This document shows positions 14,738 through 21,167 of a stretch of DNA of 21,167 bases, in pieces. Within the stretch, counting starts at the first letter, position 1, and each line of letters opens with the position of its first letter. Below the pieces are notes generated by a model, which was not told where the DNA came from, did no database searches, and was given only the letters and a program-made list of their open reading frames with translations. The translations under genes and the position numbers were made by a program. This stretch comes from a bacterium (GTDB lineage Bacteria; Chloroflexota; Dormibacteria; UBA8260; Bog-877): assembly GCA_021791345.1 (NCBI GenBank), contig JAJYWT010000223.1, forward strand, positions 1 to 21,167, read 5' to 3'.

Positions 14738-15072
14738 GCCCGACGCGCAGGGGCTGGGAGTTTCCTGGCGGCGCGCGCTGCTGGCGAGCGGAGGGAGGCG
14801 CGGGCTGTGGGCTTCGTCATGTGACCGACATCGCGTCACAACGCGGCTCTGCAGCCTCGTCCGGCGTGTGGGTGGCGTGCGGGAGGGGGGGCTGGGCTCG
14901 CGACTTGGGCTGGCCAGGCCGGTGGTAGCGGTGCCGGCCGGGCGGTCCGACCGATAACTCCGGGTTTCCCGAGGCAGGTGGGCGGTGTCCCCCGGCGGTG
15001 ATGACGAATTGGGGGTCAGACAGACCGTCGCGACCGCGCGTGCAGGGGGGCCGTCGGCTGCAGAAGCGCGGT

Positions 15073-15100
15073 TGAGGCGGGGGACGACCGGCCCGCCTCA
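15073..15100 (-). terminator. Hairpin downstream of the oppF-like gene
   Basis: A perfect 9-bp stem, TGAGGCGGG (15073-15081) with CCCGCCTCA (15092-15100), closes a 10-base loop 24 bases beyond the oppF-like stop codon on the minus strand. It probably ends the ATPase transcript. No T run. Confidence 0.5.
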
Positions 15101-15124
15101 TCTGCGGCTCCGGCCGCGCCCTGG

Positions 15125-16174
15125 CTAAGCGGCGGAAGTGGCGACGGGGGGGATGAGCGGGAAGTGGCAGGCCGCGACGTGCCGGGGCCCGAAGGCCCGA
15201 AGTGGCGGCTCCTCCTCGGCGCAGATGTCCTGGGCGCGGGGGCAGCGGGTGCGGAAACGGCACCCCGACGGGGGGTTGAGCGCTGATGGCAGCTCTCCGA
15301 CCACCGGCCGGATGTCCTTGGACCGCTCGCGCTTGGGGTCGGGCTCGGGGATGGCGTTGATAAGGCCCAGGGTGTAGGGGTGTGCGGGCTGCTCGTAGAT
15401 CGCGGCGCTGGGCGCCATCTCCACCAGCTTGCCCAGGTACATGACCCCGATCCGGTCGGAGAGGTACTTGACCACCGAGAGGTCGTGGGAGATCACCAGA
15501 TAGGTGAGTCCGTGGGTCTCCTGGAGGTTGTTCATCAGGTTGAGGATCTGGGAGCGGATCGAGACGTCCAGCGCCGACACGGGCTCATCGGCCACGATCA
15601 GCTTGGGGTTGAGTGCCAGAGCCCGGGCCAGGCCGATGCGCTGGCGCTGGCCTCCGGAGAACTCGTGCGGATAGAGGTCGGCGGCCTTGGGGCTCAGCCC
15701 CACCTCCTGGAGCAGCTGGCTCACCCGGGAGTCGCGCTCCTTGCTGCTGCCGATCTTCTGGACGGTGAGCGGCTCTCGGATGATGGCACCGACTCGCATC
15801 CGGGGGTCCAGGGAGGCGTAGGGGTCCTGGAACATCAGCTGCAGGTCGCGGCGCTTGCGGCGGAACTCGCGGCCCTTGAGCTTGGCGATGTCCTGCCCCT
15901 CGAACCAGATCTCCCCGGAAGTCGGCTTCTCGAGGCCAACCATCATCCGCCCGATGGTGGTCTTGCCACAGCCGGACTCCCCCACCAGCCCGAACGTCTC
16001 CCCCTTGGAGATGGTGAGGCTGACGTCGGAGACCGCTTTGACGGATCCGATCTTGCGCTGCATCACGGCCCCCGCCGTGACCGGGAACTCCTTCACCAGG
16101 TGCCGGACCTCCAGGAACTCCGAGGGGGGGGCGGCGCTGGGCTCGGTGGCGGTTGGGCTCGCGGTGGTGGTCAT
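15125..16174 (-). CDS. dppF: Peptide-type ABC transporter ATPase, OppF/DppF-like
   Basis: This cytoplasmic ATPase of 349 residues drives the permeases. Walker A is GESGCGKTT (65-73), the Q-loop lies in LMFQDPYASLDP (113-124), the signature is FSGGQRQR (172-179), Walker B is LIVADEP (192-198), and the switch histidine is His230 in VISHD. The insert before the ABC domain (AVMQRKIGSVKAVSDVS) is typical of OppF/DppF. The oligopeptide C-terminal region has HPYT (265-268) and the four cysteines 305, 311, 318 and 336 usual there. ATG 16174 has AGGA upstream. It is the last gene of a three-ATPase group on the minus strand, 45 bases after the OppD-like gene. Confidence 0.93.
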   Translation of the reverse strand: MTTTASPTATEPSAAPPSEFLEVRHLVKEFPVTAGAVMQRKIGSVKAVSDVSLTISKGETFGLVGESGCGKTTIGRMMVGLEKPTSGEIWFEGQDIAKLKGREFRRKRRDLQLMFQDPYASLDPRMRVGAIIREPLTVQKIGSSKERDSRVSQLLQEVGLSPKAADLYPHEFSGGQRQRIGLARALALNPKLIVADEPVSALDVSIRSQILNLMNNLQETHGLTYLVISHDLSVVKYLSDRIGVMYLGKLVEMAPSAAIYEQPAHPYTLGLINAIPEPDPKRERSKDIRPVVGELPSALNPPSGCRFRTRCPRAQDICAEEEPPLRAFGPRHVAACHFPLIPPVATSAA

Positions 16175-16219
16175 CTGATGTGGTCCTGAACGGTTGCTGA
16201 TGAGGAGTTGGGCAAGGGA

Positions 16220-17221
16220 TCAGCCGACGGGTGCCGCCTGGTGCAGCTGGCTGGCCCGACCCACCGGGTTGAAACAGGCGAACTGGTGCTCCGGCGTGTC
16301 CCCCTCCAGCTGGGGCTCCTCCTCCCGGCAGCGCGCGGTCGCGTACTGGCAGCGGGGCTGAAAGCGGCACCAGGTCGGGGGGTGCGAGAGGTCGGGGGGC
16401 AGCCCCGGGATGCTGTAGAGGGCGACGTCGGTGCGCTGGTCCAGCCTCGGGATCGAGGCCAGCAGTGCCTCGGTGTAGGGGTGGCGCATCGACTCGAAGA
16501 GCTCCGCGGTGGGAGCGGTCTCCACGATCTTGCCGGCGTACATCACATTGACCCGGTCGGCGCGGCCGGCGATCACTCCCATGTCGTGGGTGATCAGCAG
16601 AACCGCCATCCGCAGCCGCTGCTTGAGGCTGTACAGCAGCTCCAGGATCTGCAGCTGGATGGTGACGTCCAGGGCGGTGGTGGGCTCGTCCGCGATCAGC
16701 AGCTTGGGGTCGCAGGAGAGCGCCATGGCGATCATCACGCGCTGGCGGAGCCCTCCTGAGAGCTGGTGGGGGAAGTCCTTCAGCCGCTCCTTGGGGTTGG
16801 GCATCCCGACCAGGCTCAGCACCTCGGCGGCCCGGTCCAGCGCCTCCTTCTTGGAGACCTTGCGATGGATCCTGACCATCTCCGCGATCTGGTTGCCCAG
16901 GGTCATGGTGGGATTCAAAGAGGTCATGGGGTCCTGGAAGATGACGGCCACATCGTTGCCCCGGACCGTGCGCAGCTCCTTCTCCGGCATCCCCACCAGC
17001 TCCCGGCCGGCGAGCTGGATGCTCCCCCCGGCGATGTAGCCGCCCGGGGGCAGCAGGTGCATGATCGACATCCCGGTCATGGTCTTGCCACAGCCTGACT
17101 CGCCCACTAGCCCGAGGGTCTCGCCTTCCTCTATATAGAGGCTCACCCCGTCGACAGCGCGCACCTCGCCCTTGCGCTGGCGGATGTAGGTCTTCAGATC
17201 CTTGATCTCTAGAAGTGCCAA
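16220..17221 (-). CDS. dppD: Peptide-type ABC transporter ATPase, OppD/DppD-like
   Basis: This 333-residue ATPase pairs with the OppF-like protein. Walker A is GESGCGKTM (40-48), the Q-loop is in VIFQDPMTSLNPTM, the signature is LSGGLRQR (154-161), Walker B is LLIADEP (174-180) and the switch His is His212. SIMHLLPPGG and EPTTALDVTIQLQIL are classic DppD/OppD sequences. The C-terminal oligopeptide region is complete, with RHPYT (246-250) and cysteines 285, 291, 298 and 316. The start appears to be TTG 17221, with AGGAA a few bases upstream; the next residues MALLEIKDLKTYI fit family N-termini. A promoter-like TATACT and a 14-bp palindrome lie just ahead. Confidence 0.92.
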   Translation of the reverse strand: MALLEIKDLKTYIRQRKGEVRAVDGVSLYIEEGETLGLVGESGCGKTMTGMSIMHLLPPGGYIAGGSIQLAGRELVGMPEKELRTVRGNDVAVIFQDPMTSLNPTMTLGNQIAEMVRIHRKVSKKEALDRAAEVLSLVGMPNPKERLKDFPHQLSGGLRQRVMIAMALSCDPKLLIADEPTTALDVTIQLQILELLYSLKQRLRMAVLLITHDMGVIAGRADRVNVMYAGKIVETAPTAELFESMRHPYTEALLASIPRLDQRTDVALYSIPGLPPDLSHPPTWCRFQPRCQYATARCREEEPQLEGDTPEHQFACFNPVGRASQLHQAAPVG

Positions 17222-17239
17222 ATCTCAGTTCCTAAGCAA

Positions 17240-17253
17240 AGCGCGATCGCGCT
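17240..17253. promoter_or_regulatory. Perfect 14-bp palindrome ahead of the OppD-like gene
   Basis: AGCGCGATCGCGCT is a perfect palindrome, lying between the putative -10 box (17275-17270) and the ribosome site of the OppD-like gene. A second inverted repeat, CCGCA/TGCGG at 17255-17259 and 17265-17269, is next to it. It may be an operator for a repressor or a leader hairpin. The core GCGATCGC is also a common motif in some genomes, so function is not certain. Confidence 0.45.
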
Positions 17254-17269
17254 GCCGCAATTTGTGCGG

Positions 17270-17275
17270 AGTATA
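17270..17275 (-). promoter_or_regulatory. Putative -10 box for the OppD-like/OppF-like genes
   Basis: The minus strand reads CTATACTCC, containing TATACT (5 of 6 to TATAAT), about 49 bases before the TTG start. The same nine bases occur again before the third ATPase gene (18142-18147). No -35 match is visible. Confidence 0.4.
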
Positions 17276-17316
17276 GCGGTACCGAGGCGCCCCTGCTCGG
17301 AGGTGCGCCGGTCGCC

Positions 17317-18096
17317 TCAACGAAGTCCCCAGGCGCTGGGTGGGAGCGGCACCAGGGGCCGGGCGCCCTCGGCGTCCTGTGGCGCCTCCTGGTCGACCAG
17401 GCGGCCTGCGCGCATCTCCAGGGTGCGATCGGCCCAGGCGTCCACCAGCGTTCGATCGTGGCTCAGCAGCAGCACCGACAGCCCCAGCCGCTCCTTCAAC
17501 GCCTGCAGGGTCGACATGATCTGACGTGCCACCATCAGATCCACCGAGGTCGTGGGCTCGTCGGCCAGGAGAAGCTGCGGTCGGGCGATGATCGCCATCG
17601 CGATCAGGGTGCGCTGACGCAACCCGCCCGAGAGCTGATGGGGGTAGAGGTGGCAGACCGTCCGGGCGTCCTCCGCGCCGGCGTCCTGGAGGGCGTCCAG
17701 CGCCAGCTCCATGGCCTCCCGACGCGAGAGGTGCTGGTGAGCGGTCGCGCCCTCGGCCACCTGGTCCCCGACCTCCATGGTCGGATTGAGGGCCAGCGCG
17801 GGGTCCTGGAAGACCATCGCTATCTCCCGGCCGCGCAGCCGACGGAGCTGCCGCTCGGGAAGCCTCGCCAGGTCACGCCCCTGATACCAGATCCGGCCGT
17901 GGGCGACCCGCCCTCCGGGAGGCAGCAGGCCCATGATGGAGAGCGCGGTCGTGGTCTTGCCGCATCCGGACTCGCCCACCAGCCCCACGGTCTCCCCCTC
18001 CCCGACGGCAAGGCTCAGGTGGTCGACAGCCACCACCTCCCCGCGGTGAACCCGGATGTGGGTGGTGAGTTCCTCTAATTCCAGTCGAGCTGGCAT
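17317..18096 (-). CDS. Third peptide-type ABC ATPase, DppD-like, lacking the C-terminal oligopeptide region
   Basis: This 259-residue ATPase has all catalytic motifs: Walker A GESGCGKTT (41-49), Q-loop in MVFQDPALALNPTM, signature LSGGLRQR (155-162), Walker B LLLADEP (175-181) and His213 in LSHD. SIMGLLPPGG (53-62) places it with the DppD/OppD group. It ends soon after the ABC domain (GRLVDQEAPQDAEG) and lacks the HPYT motif and the four-cysteine region of its neighbours, which are 75-90 residues longer. The frame extends upstream to 18495, but the added part has no homology-like character; ATG 18096 gives the normal N-terminus MPARLELEELTTHI. It is the first ATPase gene on the minus strand, 95 bases before the OppD-like one. 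It looks intact, not frameshifted, and may be a duplicate that serves with the second DppD or with another transporter. Confidence 0.87.
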   Translation of the reverse strand: MPARLELEELTTHIRVHRGEVVAVDHLSLAVGEGETVGLVGESGCGKTTTALSIMGLLPPGGRVAHGRIWYQGRDLARLPERQLRRLRGREIAMVFQDPALALNPTMEVGDQVAEGATAHQHLSRREAMELALDALQDAGAEDARTVCHLYPHQLSGGLRQRTLIAMAIIARPQLLLADEPTTSVDLMVARQIMSTLQALKERLGLSVLLLSHDRTLVDAWADRTLEMRAGRLVDQEAPQDAEGARPLVPLPPSAWGLR

Positions 18097-18141
18097 CTCA
18101 AGCCCGGTCCTGTGCGCTCCGTTGGGCAATCGGCGAAGTGG

Positions 18142-18147
18142 AGTATA
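18142..18147 (-). promoter_or_regulatory. Putative -10 box of the third ATPase gene
   Basis: The minus strand reads CTATACTCC with TATACT at 18147-18142, 45 bases before the ATG. The element is identical over nine bases to the one at 17270-17275, which supports a shared promoter type. Confidence 0.4.
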
Positions 18148-18444
18148 GGCCCCAGGCGGCGGTCGCCCCGCCGGCTCGGACAGCCCCGGCCCTGGCGCTG
18201 CGGTGCGGCCCCTGGCCGGCATCCTGCCAACCATGGGCGCAGCAGCCGCGCACGCCACCGGCCGACGGCTGAAGCGAAGTATGGGATGCCGGGCCGGCGC
18301 TGCTCCCAGCCGCGCGAGGAACCTCGGCCAGGAGGCTCTGTGGTCGGCTCCCGACCGTGGCCGCATCACTCGCCCGCTCAGCCGCCCCGCCGCCGGCCGC
18401 TGCAGCTCAGCTTGCCCGGGCGCCCGATGAGGCCTCTTTGGCCA

Positions 18445-18472
18445 TTGAGCGCTCGACCGATAGCGGTAGGCT
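18445..18472 (+). promoter_or_regulatory. Putative promoter of the dehydrogenase-hmgA operon
   Basis: TTGAGC (18445-18450; four of six to TTGACA) and TAGGCT (18467-18472; three of six to TATAAT) are 16 bases apart and lead to a start about 28 bases before the ATG at 18507. Each hexamer is weak; the spacing and position are the main support. Confidence 0.35.
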
Positions 18473-18506
18473 AGGGGTCCGAGTCCAGCCGTCACGGAGG
18501 GAACCC

Positions 18507-19619
18507 ATGAAGGCGATCATCACCACGCCGGGCCAGAAGGGGAGCGTCCACCTGGGGGAGATCGATCAACCATCGGGGACGGGACAGGTCGAGGACGCCG
18601 CCGGCAAGCCGACCGACCCCGTCGAGGTGGAGGTGGTCGAGGTTGGGGTGTGCGGCACCGACCTCGAGATCGCCAACGAGGGGTACGGCGCCCCCCCAGC
18701 GGGGCGTGACGTGCTGGTGATGGGGCACGAGAACCTGGGCCGCGTTGCCAGCGTTCCGAAGGGGAGCCAGCTGGAGGTGGGTCAGCTGGTGGTGGCGACC
18801 GTCCGGCGCCCCTGCCCGGAGCGGTGCCCGCCATGCGCCAACGGGCAGAGCGACAGCTGCGTGACCGGCAATTACACCGAGCGTGGGATCAAGGGGCGTG
18901 ACGGCTACATGGCGGAGCGCTACGTGGAGTCCGAGGACTACCTGGTGCCGCTGCCCGGCCGCCTCAGCAAGGTCGGGGTGCTGATGGAGCCCAGCTCGAT
19001 CGTGGAGAAGGGGCTGATGCAGGCGTATGCGATCCAGCGGCACCGCTTCCCCTGGGAGCCCAAGCAGGCCCTGATCTGCGGCGCCGGCGCGATCGGCCTG
19101 CTCGCCGCCCTGTTCCTGCGGTTGCGGGATCTGGAGGTCTACCTGGTCGCCAAGGCTGATGCCGACTCCCGCTCCGCCCGGGTGGCCAAGGAGATCGGGG
19201 CGGTGCTGCTCGACGCCGACGAGCATCCGGTGCCTGGACTCGCCAAGGAGCTCGGCACCTTGGATTTGGTCTTTGAGGCGACCGGGGTCTCCGCGGTCGC
19301 CATGGCCGCGATCGCAGTCACGGGCCACGACGGCGTCTGCTGTCTCAGCTCGGTGACCGCCGGCGCCAGGACGGTCACGGTCGACGCCGACGCCCTCAAC
19401 CTGGACATGGTGCTCGGCAACAAGCTGGTGTTCGGCACCGTCAACGCCAATCGCACCCACTTCGAGGCGGCGGCGCGGATGCTCGCCGCCGGGGTCCGGC
19501 GCTGGCCCGGGGTGGTGGAGGAGATCGTGAGCCGCAGGGTCCCGGCGGCGGACTTCCAGTCCGCATTCCAGCGCCAGCCCGACGACATCAAGACCGTGAT
19601 CACTTTTGCGGGAGGGTGA
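18507..19619 (+). CDS. Zinc-dependent medium-chain dehydrogenase, glucose 1-dehydrogenase-like
   Basis: This 370-residue cytoplasmic NAD(P)-dependent dehydrogenase resembles archaeal glucose dehydrogenases. Catalytic zinc ligands appear as Cys49 in GVCGTD and His74/Glu75 in MGHEN, with Glu161 in LMEPSSIVEKGL. The structural zinc site has four cysteines, 103, 107, 110 and 118. RGIKGRDGYMAERY (126-139) is characteristic of the glucose dehydrogenase group, and the coenzyme loop is GAGAIG (192-197). ATG 18507 has GGAGGG just before it; the open frame runs back to 18357 without support. Only 3 bases separate it from hmgA, so the two are coupled. Since its partners act on homogentisate, the true substrate may not be glucose. 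Confidence 0.85.
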   Translation: MKAIITTPGQKGSVHLGEIDQPSGTGQVEDAAGKPTDPVEVEVVEVGVCGTDLEIANEGYGAPPAGRDVLVMGHENLGRVASVPKGSQLEVGQLVVATVRRPCPERCPPCANGQSDSCVTGNYTERGIKGRDGYMAERYVESEDYLVPLPGRLSKVGVLMEPSSIVEKGLMQAYAIQRHRFPWEPKQALICGAGAIGLLAALFLRLRDLEVYLVAKADADSRSARVAKEIGAVLLDADEHPVPGLAKELGTLDLVFEATGVSAVAMAAIAVTGHDGVCCLSSVTAGARTVTVDADALNLDMVLGNKLVFGTVNANRTHFEAAARMLAAGVRRWPGVVEEIVSRRVPAADFQSAFQRQPDDIKTVITFAGG

Positions 19620-19622
19620 CCG

Positions 19623-20756
19623 ATGTTTCCACAGGCGAGGGGAAGGTACAGTCGGCAGGCGCACTGCGACCTGCCCGAGGGCACCATCGAAGAGGAGTTC
19701 GCCCGTCACGGCTTCTTCGGCCCAGCCTCGCATCTGTATCACGCGCACGCCCCCACGCAGTGGCTGAGGATCGAGGGCCCGCTGCGGCCCCGCGCCTACG
19801 ACCTGCGCCGGGTGGTGGCCGCCGACGGCTCCGACCCCGCGGCCGCGGTGACCCCGGTTCTGGGCAATGAGGATGTGACCATCAAGGTCTCCCGACGGCA
19901 GACGGCGATGCCGTACTGCTATCGCAACGCCGACTCCGACCTGATCTATTTCGTGCACCGGGGAGCGGGGACGATGCTCACCGACTTCGGGCGGCTGGAC
20001 TATGAGCAGGGTGACTACCTGGTGCTGCCGCGGGGCACCACCCACCGGATCTTCCCCGACCAAGGAGAGAGTTTCCTGCTGGTGATCGCGTCCGCGGAGA
20101 TGCCGGAGTTGCCTCCCGCGGATCGGATGGGCCAGCATTCCCCGTTCGACCGCGGGGTGCTCCGATTGCCGGAGCTGCCCATGGAGCCGTCGGCCCCCAA
20201 CTCCGCCGGCGAGTGGGAGATGGTCATCGAACGCGAGGGCCAGTGGACTCGCGTCTTCTACCCGTTCGATCCTCTGGACACCGTGGGCTGGAAGGGGGAT
20301 CTCAGCGCCTTCGCCCTCAACGTCAGGGACATCCGGCCGGTGACCTCGGGGCGGTATCACCTGCCCCCCTCGGTCCACACCACGCTGCGTACCACGGGCT
20401 TCGTGCTCTGCACCTTTGCTCCCCGCCGGGTCGAGGGCATCGACGACCCGGGCGCGGTGCGACTGCCCTTCTACCATCGCAACATCGACTACGACGAGGT
20501 TCTCTTCTACCACGCGGGGACGTTCATGAGCCGGGCCGGCATCGACGCCGGCATGATGACCTGGCACGCCCAGGGGATCCACCACGGACCCCAGCCCAAG
20601 GCGATCGAGCGTGATCGCCAGGCGACCAAGACCCACCACGACGAGGTGGCGGTCATGATCGACGCGCGCCGGCCCCTGCACCCGCTGCCGGACATCGCGG
20701 GCTGTGAGATCGTCGAGTACGCGGAGTCCTGGATGCCCCACCTGGAGGACGACTGA
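19623..20756 (+). CDS. hmgA: Homogentisate 1,2-dioxygenase family protein
   Basis: This protein has 377 residues, shorter than the 430-450 of proteobacterial and animal enzymes. The family opens the homogentisate ring to maleylacetoacetate in tyrosine and phenylalanine breakdown, using ferrous iron in a cupin-like fold. Matching segments are VGWKGDLSAFALNVRDIRPV (221-240), YHLPPSVHTT (245-254, with His252 at the place of the catalytic histidine), FVLCTFAPR (260-268), PFYHRNIDYDEV (282-293) and HHGPQP (320-325). Iron ligands would be His285, Asp291 or Glu292, and His321. In the human enzyme the acidic ligand lies six residues after the first His, which here is Asp291, with Glu292 next to it. 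It starts at ATG 19623, with GGGAGGG at the end of the preceding gene as ribosome site, and is followed by a fumarylacetoacetase-family gene, supporting the pathway. Confidence 0.85.
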   Translation: MFPQARGRYSRQAHCDLPEGTIEEEFARHGFFGPASHLYHAHAPTQWLRIEGPLRPRAYDLRRVVAADGSDPAAAVTPVLGNEDVTIKVSRRQTAMPYCYRNADSDLIYFVHRGAGTMLTDFGRLDYEQGDYLVLPRGTTHRIFPDQGESFLLVIASAEMPELPPADRMGQHSPFDRGVLRLPELPMEPSAPNSAGEWEMVIEREGQWTRVFYPFDPLDTVGWKGDLSAFALNVRDIRPVTSGRYHLPPSVHTTLRTTGFVLCTFAPRRVEGIDDPGAVRLPFYHRNIDYDEVLFYHAGTFMSRAGIDAGMMTWHAQGIHHGPQPKAIERDRQATKTHHDEVAVMIDARRPLHPLPDIAGCEIVEYAESWMPHLEDD

Positions 20757-20763
20757 GGCCGCG

Positions 20764-21167
20764 ATGCGTCTGGCGACCGTCGGCCTGCACGGGCCCCTGG
20801 AGATGGAGGAGCGGGTCGTGGCCGCGGAGACCGACCCGGAGAGTGGCCTGCCCTGCCTCATCGACGTGACCTCAGCCGGAGAGCTCTGGTGGCAGAGTCG
20901 GGGATGTGGCGACCCCGGCGCCTGGGCGCGGGCCACCCTCCCCGGCGAGCTCGGCCGGCTGCTGCGGGGTGGTGAGCTCGCACTGGAGATGGCCCGGGAT
21001 GCGGTGGCGGCGGCGTTGACCCACTCGCCGCAGGCCACCGCGCCGTCGGGGGCGCCGCTGCGCTGGCCGGAGGAACTCATCGAGCGGCTGCCGCTGCTGC
21101 GGGCGCCGATGCTGCGCGACTTCTACTGCTTCGAGCGGCATGTGGCGGCCGGGGCTGCGCGGCGCCA
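20764..21167 (+). CDS. Fumarylacetoacetate hydrolase family protein, N-terminal part (runs off the window)
   Basis: ATG 20764 lies 7 bases after the hmgA stop, and the frame is open to the window end (134 complete codons). The start is MRLATVGLHGPLEMEERVVA. The stretch APMLRDFYCFERHVAAG resembles the L-R-D-F-Y-A-F-E-x-H-V pattern that precedes the catalytic domain in actinobacterial-type FAH family proteins found next to homogentisate dioxygenase. The metal-binding glutamates and aspartate would lie outside the window. The proposed role is to split fumarylacetoacetate into fumarate and acetoacetate, the last step after HmgA and an isomerase. The assignment relies partly on position. Confidence 0.7.
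   Translation, partial: MRLATVGLHGPLEMEERVVAAETDPESGLPCLIDVTSAGELWWQSRGCGDPGAWARATLPGELGRLLRGGELALEMARDAVAAALTHSPQATAPSGAPLRWPEELIERLPLLRAPMLRDFYCFERHVAAGAARR

Larger units (their letters stand above)
14701..15124. other. Convergent intergenic region between permease and ATPase genes
   Basis: No credible gene is seen in these 424 bases; the open frames on both strands lack motifs. Bases 14723-14728 pair with 14732-14737 as a short hairpin after dppC. Bases 15073-15081 pair with 15092-15100 as a 9-bp hairpin positioned after the oppF-like gene on the minus strand. A perfect inverted repeat TGTGAC/GTCACA lies at 14820-14840. The rest holds nothing recognisable. Confidence 0.5.
18097..18506. 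other. Divergent intergenic region between the third ATPase and the dehydrogenase
   Basis: Open frames run through this 410-base gap on both strands, but they have no motif and simply extend real genes upstream. It holds a promoter-like box for each side (18142-18147 minus, 18445-18472 plus). The middle part, about 18150-18440, shows nothing recognisable. Confidence 0.5.

Noticed and set aside
12733..14820. 695-codon open frame on the minus strand opposite the two permease genes
   Set aside because: It is antisense to two well-recognised permeases, and its translation is His/Asp/Glu/Gly-rich with no motif, which is typical of a frame opposite a GC-rich gene.
14730..14957. 75-codon plus-strand frame after dppC
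   Set aside because: No ribosome binding site, motif or hydrophobic pattern; it follows a terminator-like hairpin.
18097..18495. 133-residue upstream extension of the third ATPase
   Set aside because: No homology-like features; ATG 18096 gives a normal DppD N-terminus and a promoter-like box lies inside the extension.
18492..21080. 862-codon open frame on the minus strand opposite the dehydrogenase, hmgA and FAH-family genes
   Set aside because: Same reason: three clear genes on the plus strand, and a composition typical of an antisense frame.

Overview
This is a GC-rich bacterial chromosome segment. Nearly all 21 supported reading frames have G or C in the third codon position, GTG and TTG starts are common, and intergenic stretches are short except where genes converge. 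No rRNA, tRNA, insertion sequence, phage gene or CRISPR array was seen. The proteins point to a free-living, probably soil or sediment heterotroph of a high-GC lineage. The CysH resembles actinobacterial APS reductases, but the S-adenosylhomocysteinase is the short archaeal/Thermotoga-like type. A deep-branching group such as Dormibacterota, Chloroflexota or a basal actinobacterial lineage would fit; this is inference and not settled by the sequence.

Layout. (1) 1-1452, plus strand: the end of adenine phosphoribosyltransferase and S-adenosylhomocysteinase, 9 bases apart. (2) 1453-1981: a convergent, hairpin-rich gap. (3) 1982-2707, minus strand: a peptidase E-like serine peptidase. (4) 2829-4166, plus strand: a 12-helix MFS transporter followed by a 14-bp hairpin. 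(5) 4363-6873, plus strand: a nucleoside operon made of a nucleoside deoxyribosyltransferase-family protein, a nucleoside hydrolase, a possible 38-codon bridging ORF and ribokinase. (6) 6921-9196, minus strand, and 9265-9936, plus strand: sulfate adenylyltransferase cysDN, and divergently an APS/PAPS reductase cysH followed by a GNAT acetyltransferase. (7) 10683-14700, plus strand: lipoprotein solute-binding protein and two permeases of a peptide-type ABC transporter. Its likely ATPases (oppF-like, oppD-like and a shorter third one) lie at 15125-18096 on the minus strand, converging on the permeases. (8) 18507-21167, plus strand: a glucose-dehydrogenase-like medium-chain dehydrogenase, a homogentisate 1,2-dioxygenase homologue and the start of a fumarylacetoacetase-family gene.

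How they fit together. Regions 1 and 5 together can take S-adenosylhomocysteine to homocysteine and adenosine, adenosine to adenine and ribose, adenine to AMP, and ribose to ribose 5-phosphate. This is a full salvage route if the hydrolase accepts adenosine. Region 6 supplies reduced sulfur. Regions 7 and 8 look like import and breakdown of peptides or amino acids, with the last two genes belonging to the tyrosine/homogentisate pathway.

No clear previously undescribed system was seen. The points most worth a second look are a CysH that has lost one of its four canonical cluster cysteines, a nucleoside hydrolase with cysteine in place of the usual histidine acid, a possible coupled micro-ORF between the hydrolase and ribokinase, a very stable UUCG hairpin between the binding protein and permease genes, and twin promoter-like elements before the ATPase genes.
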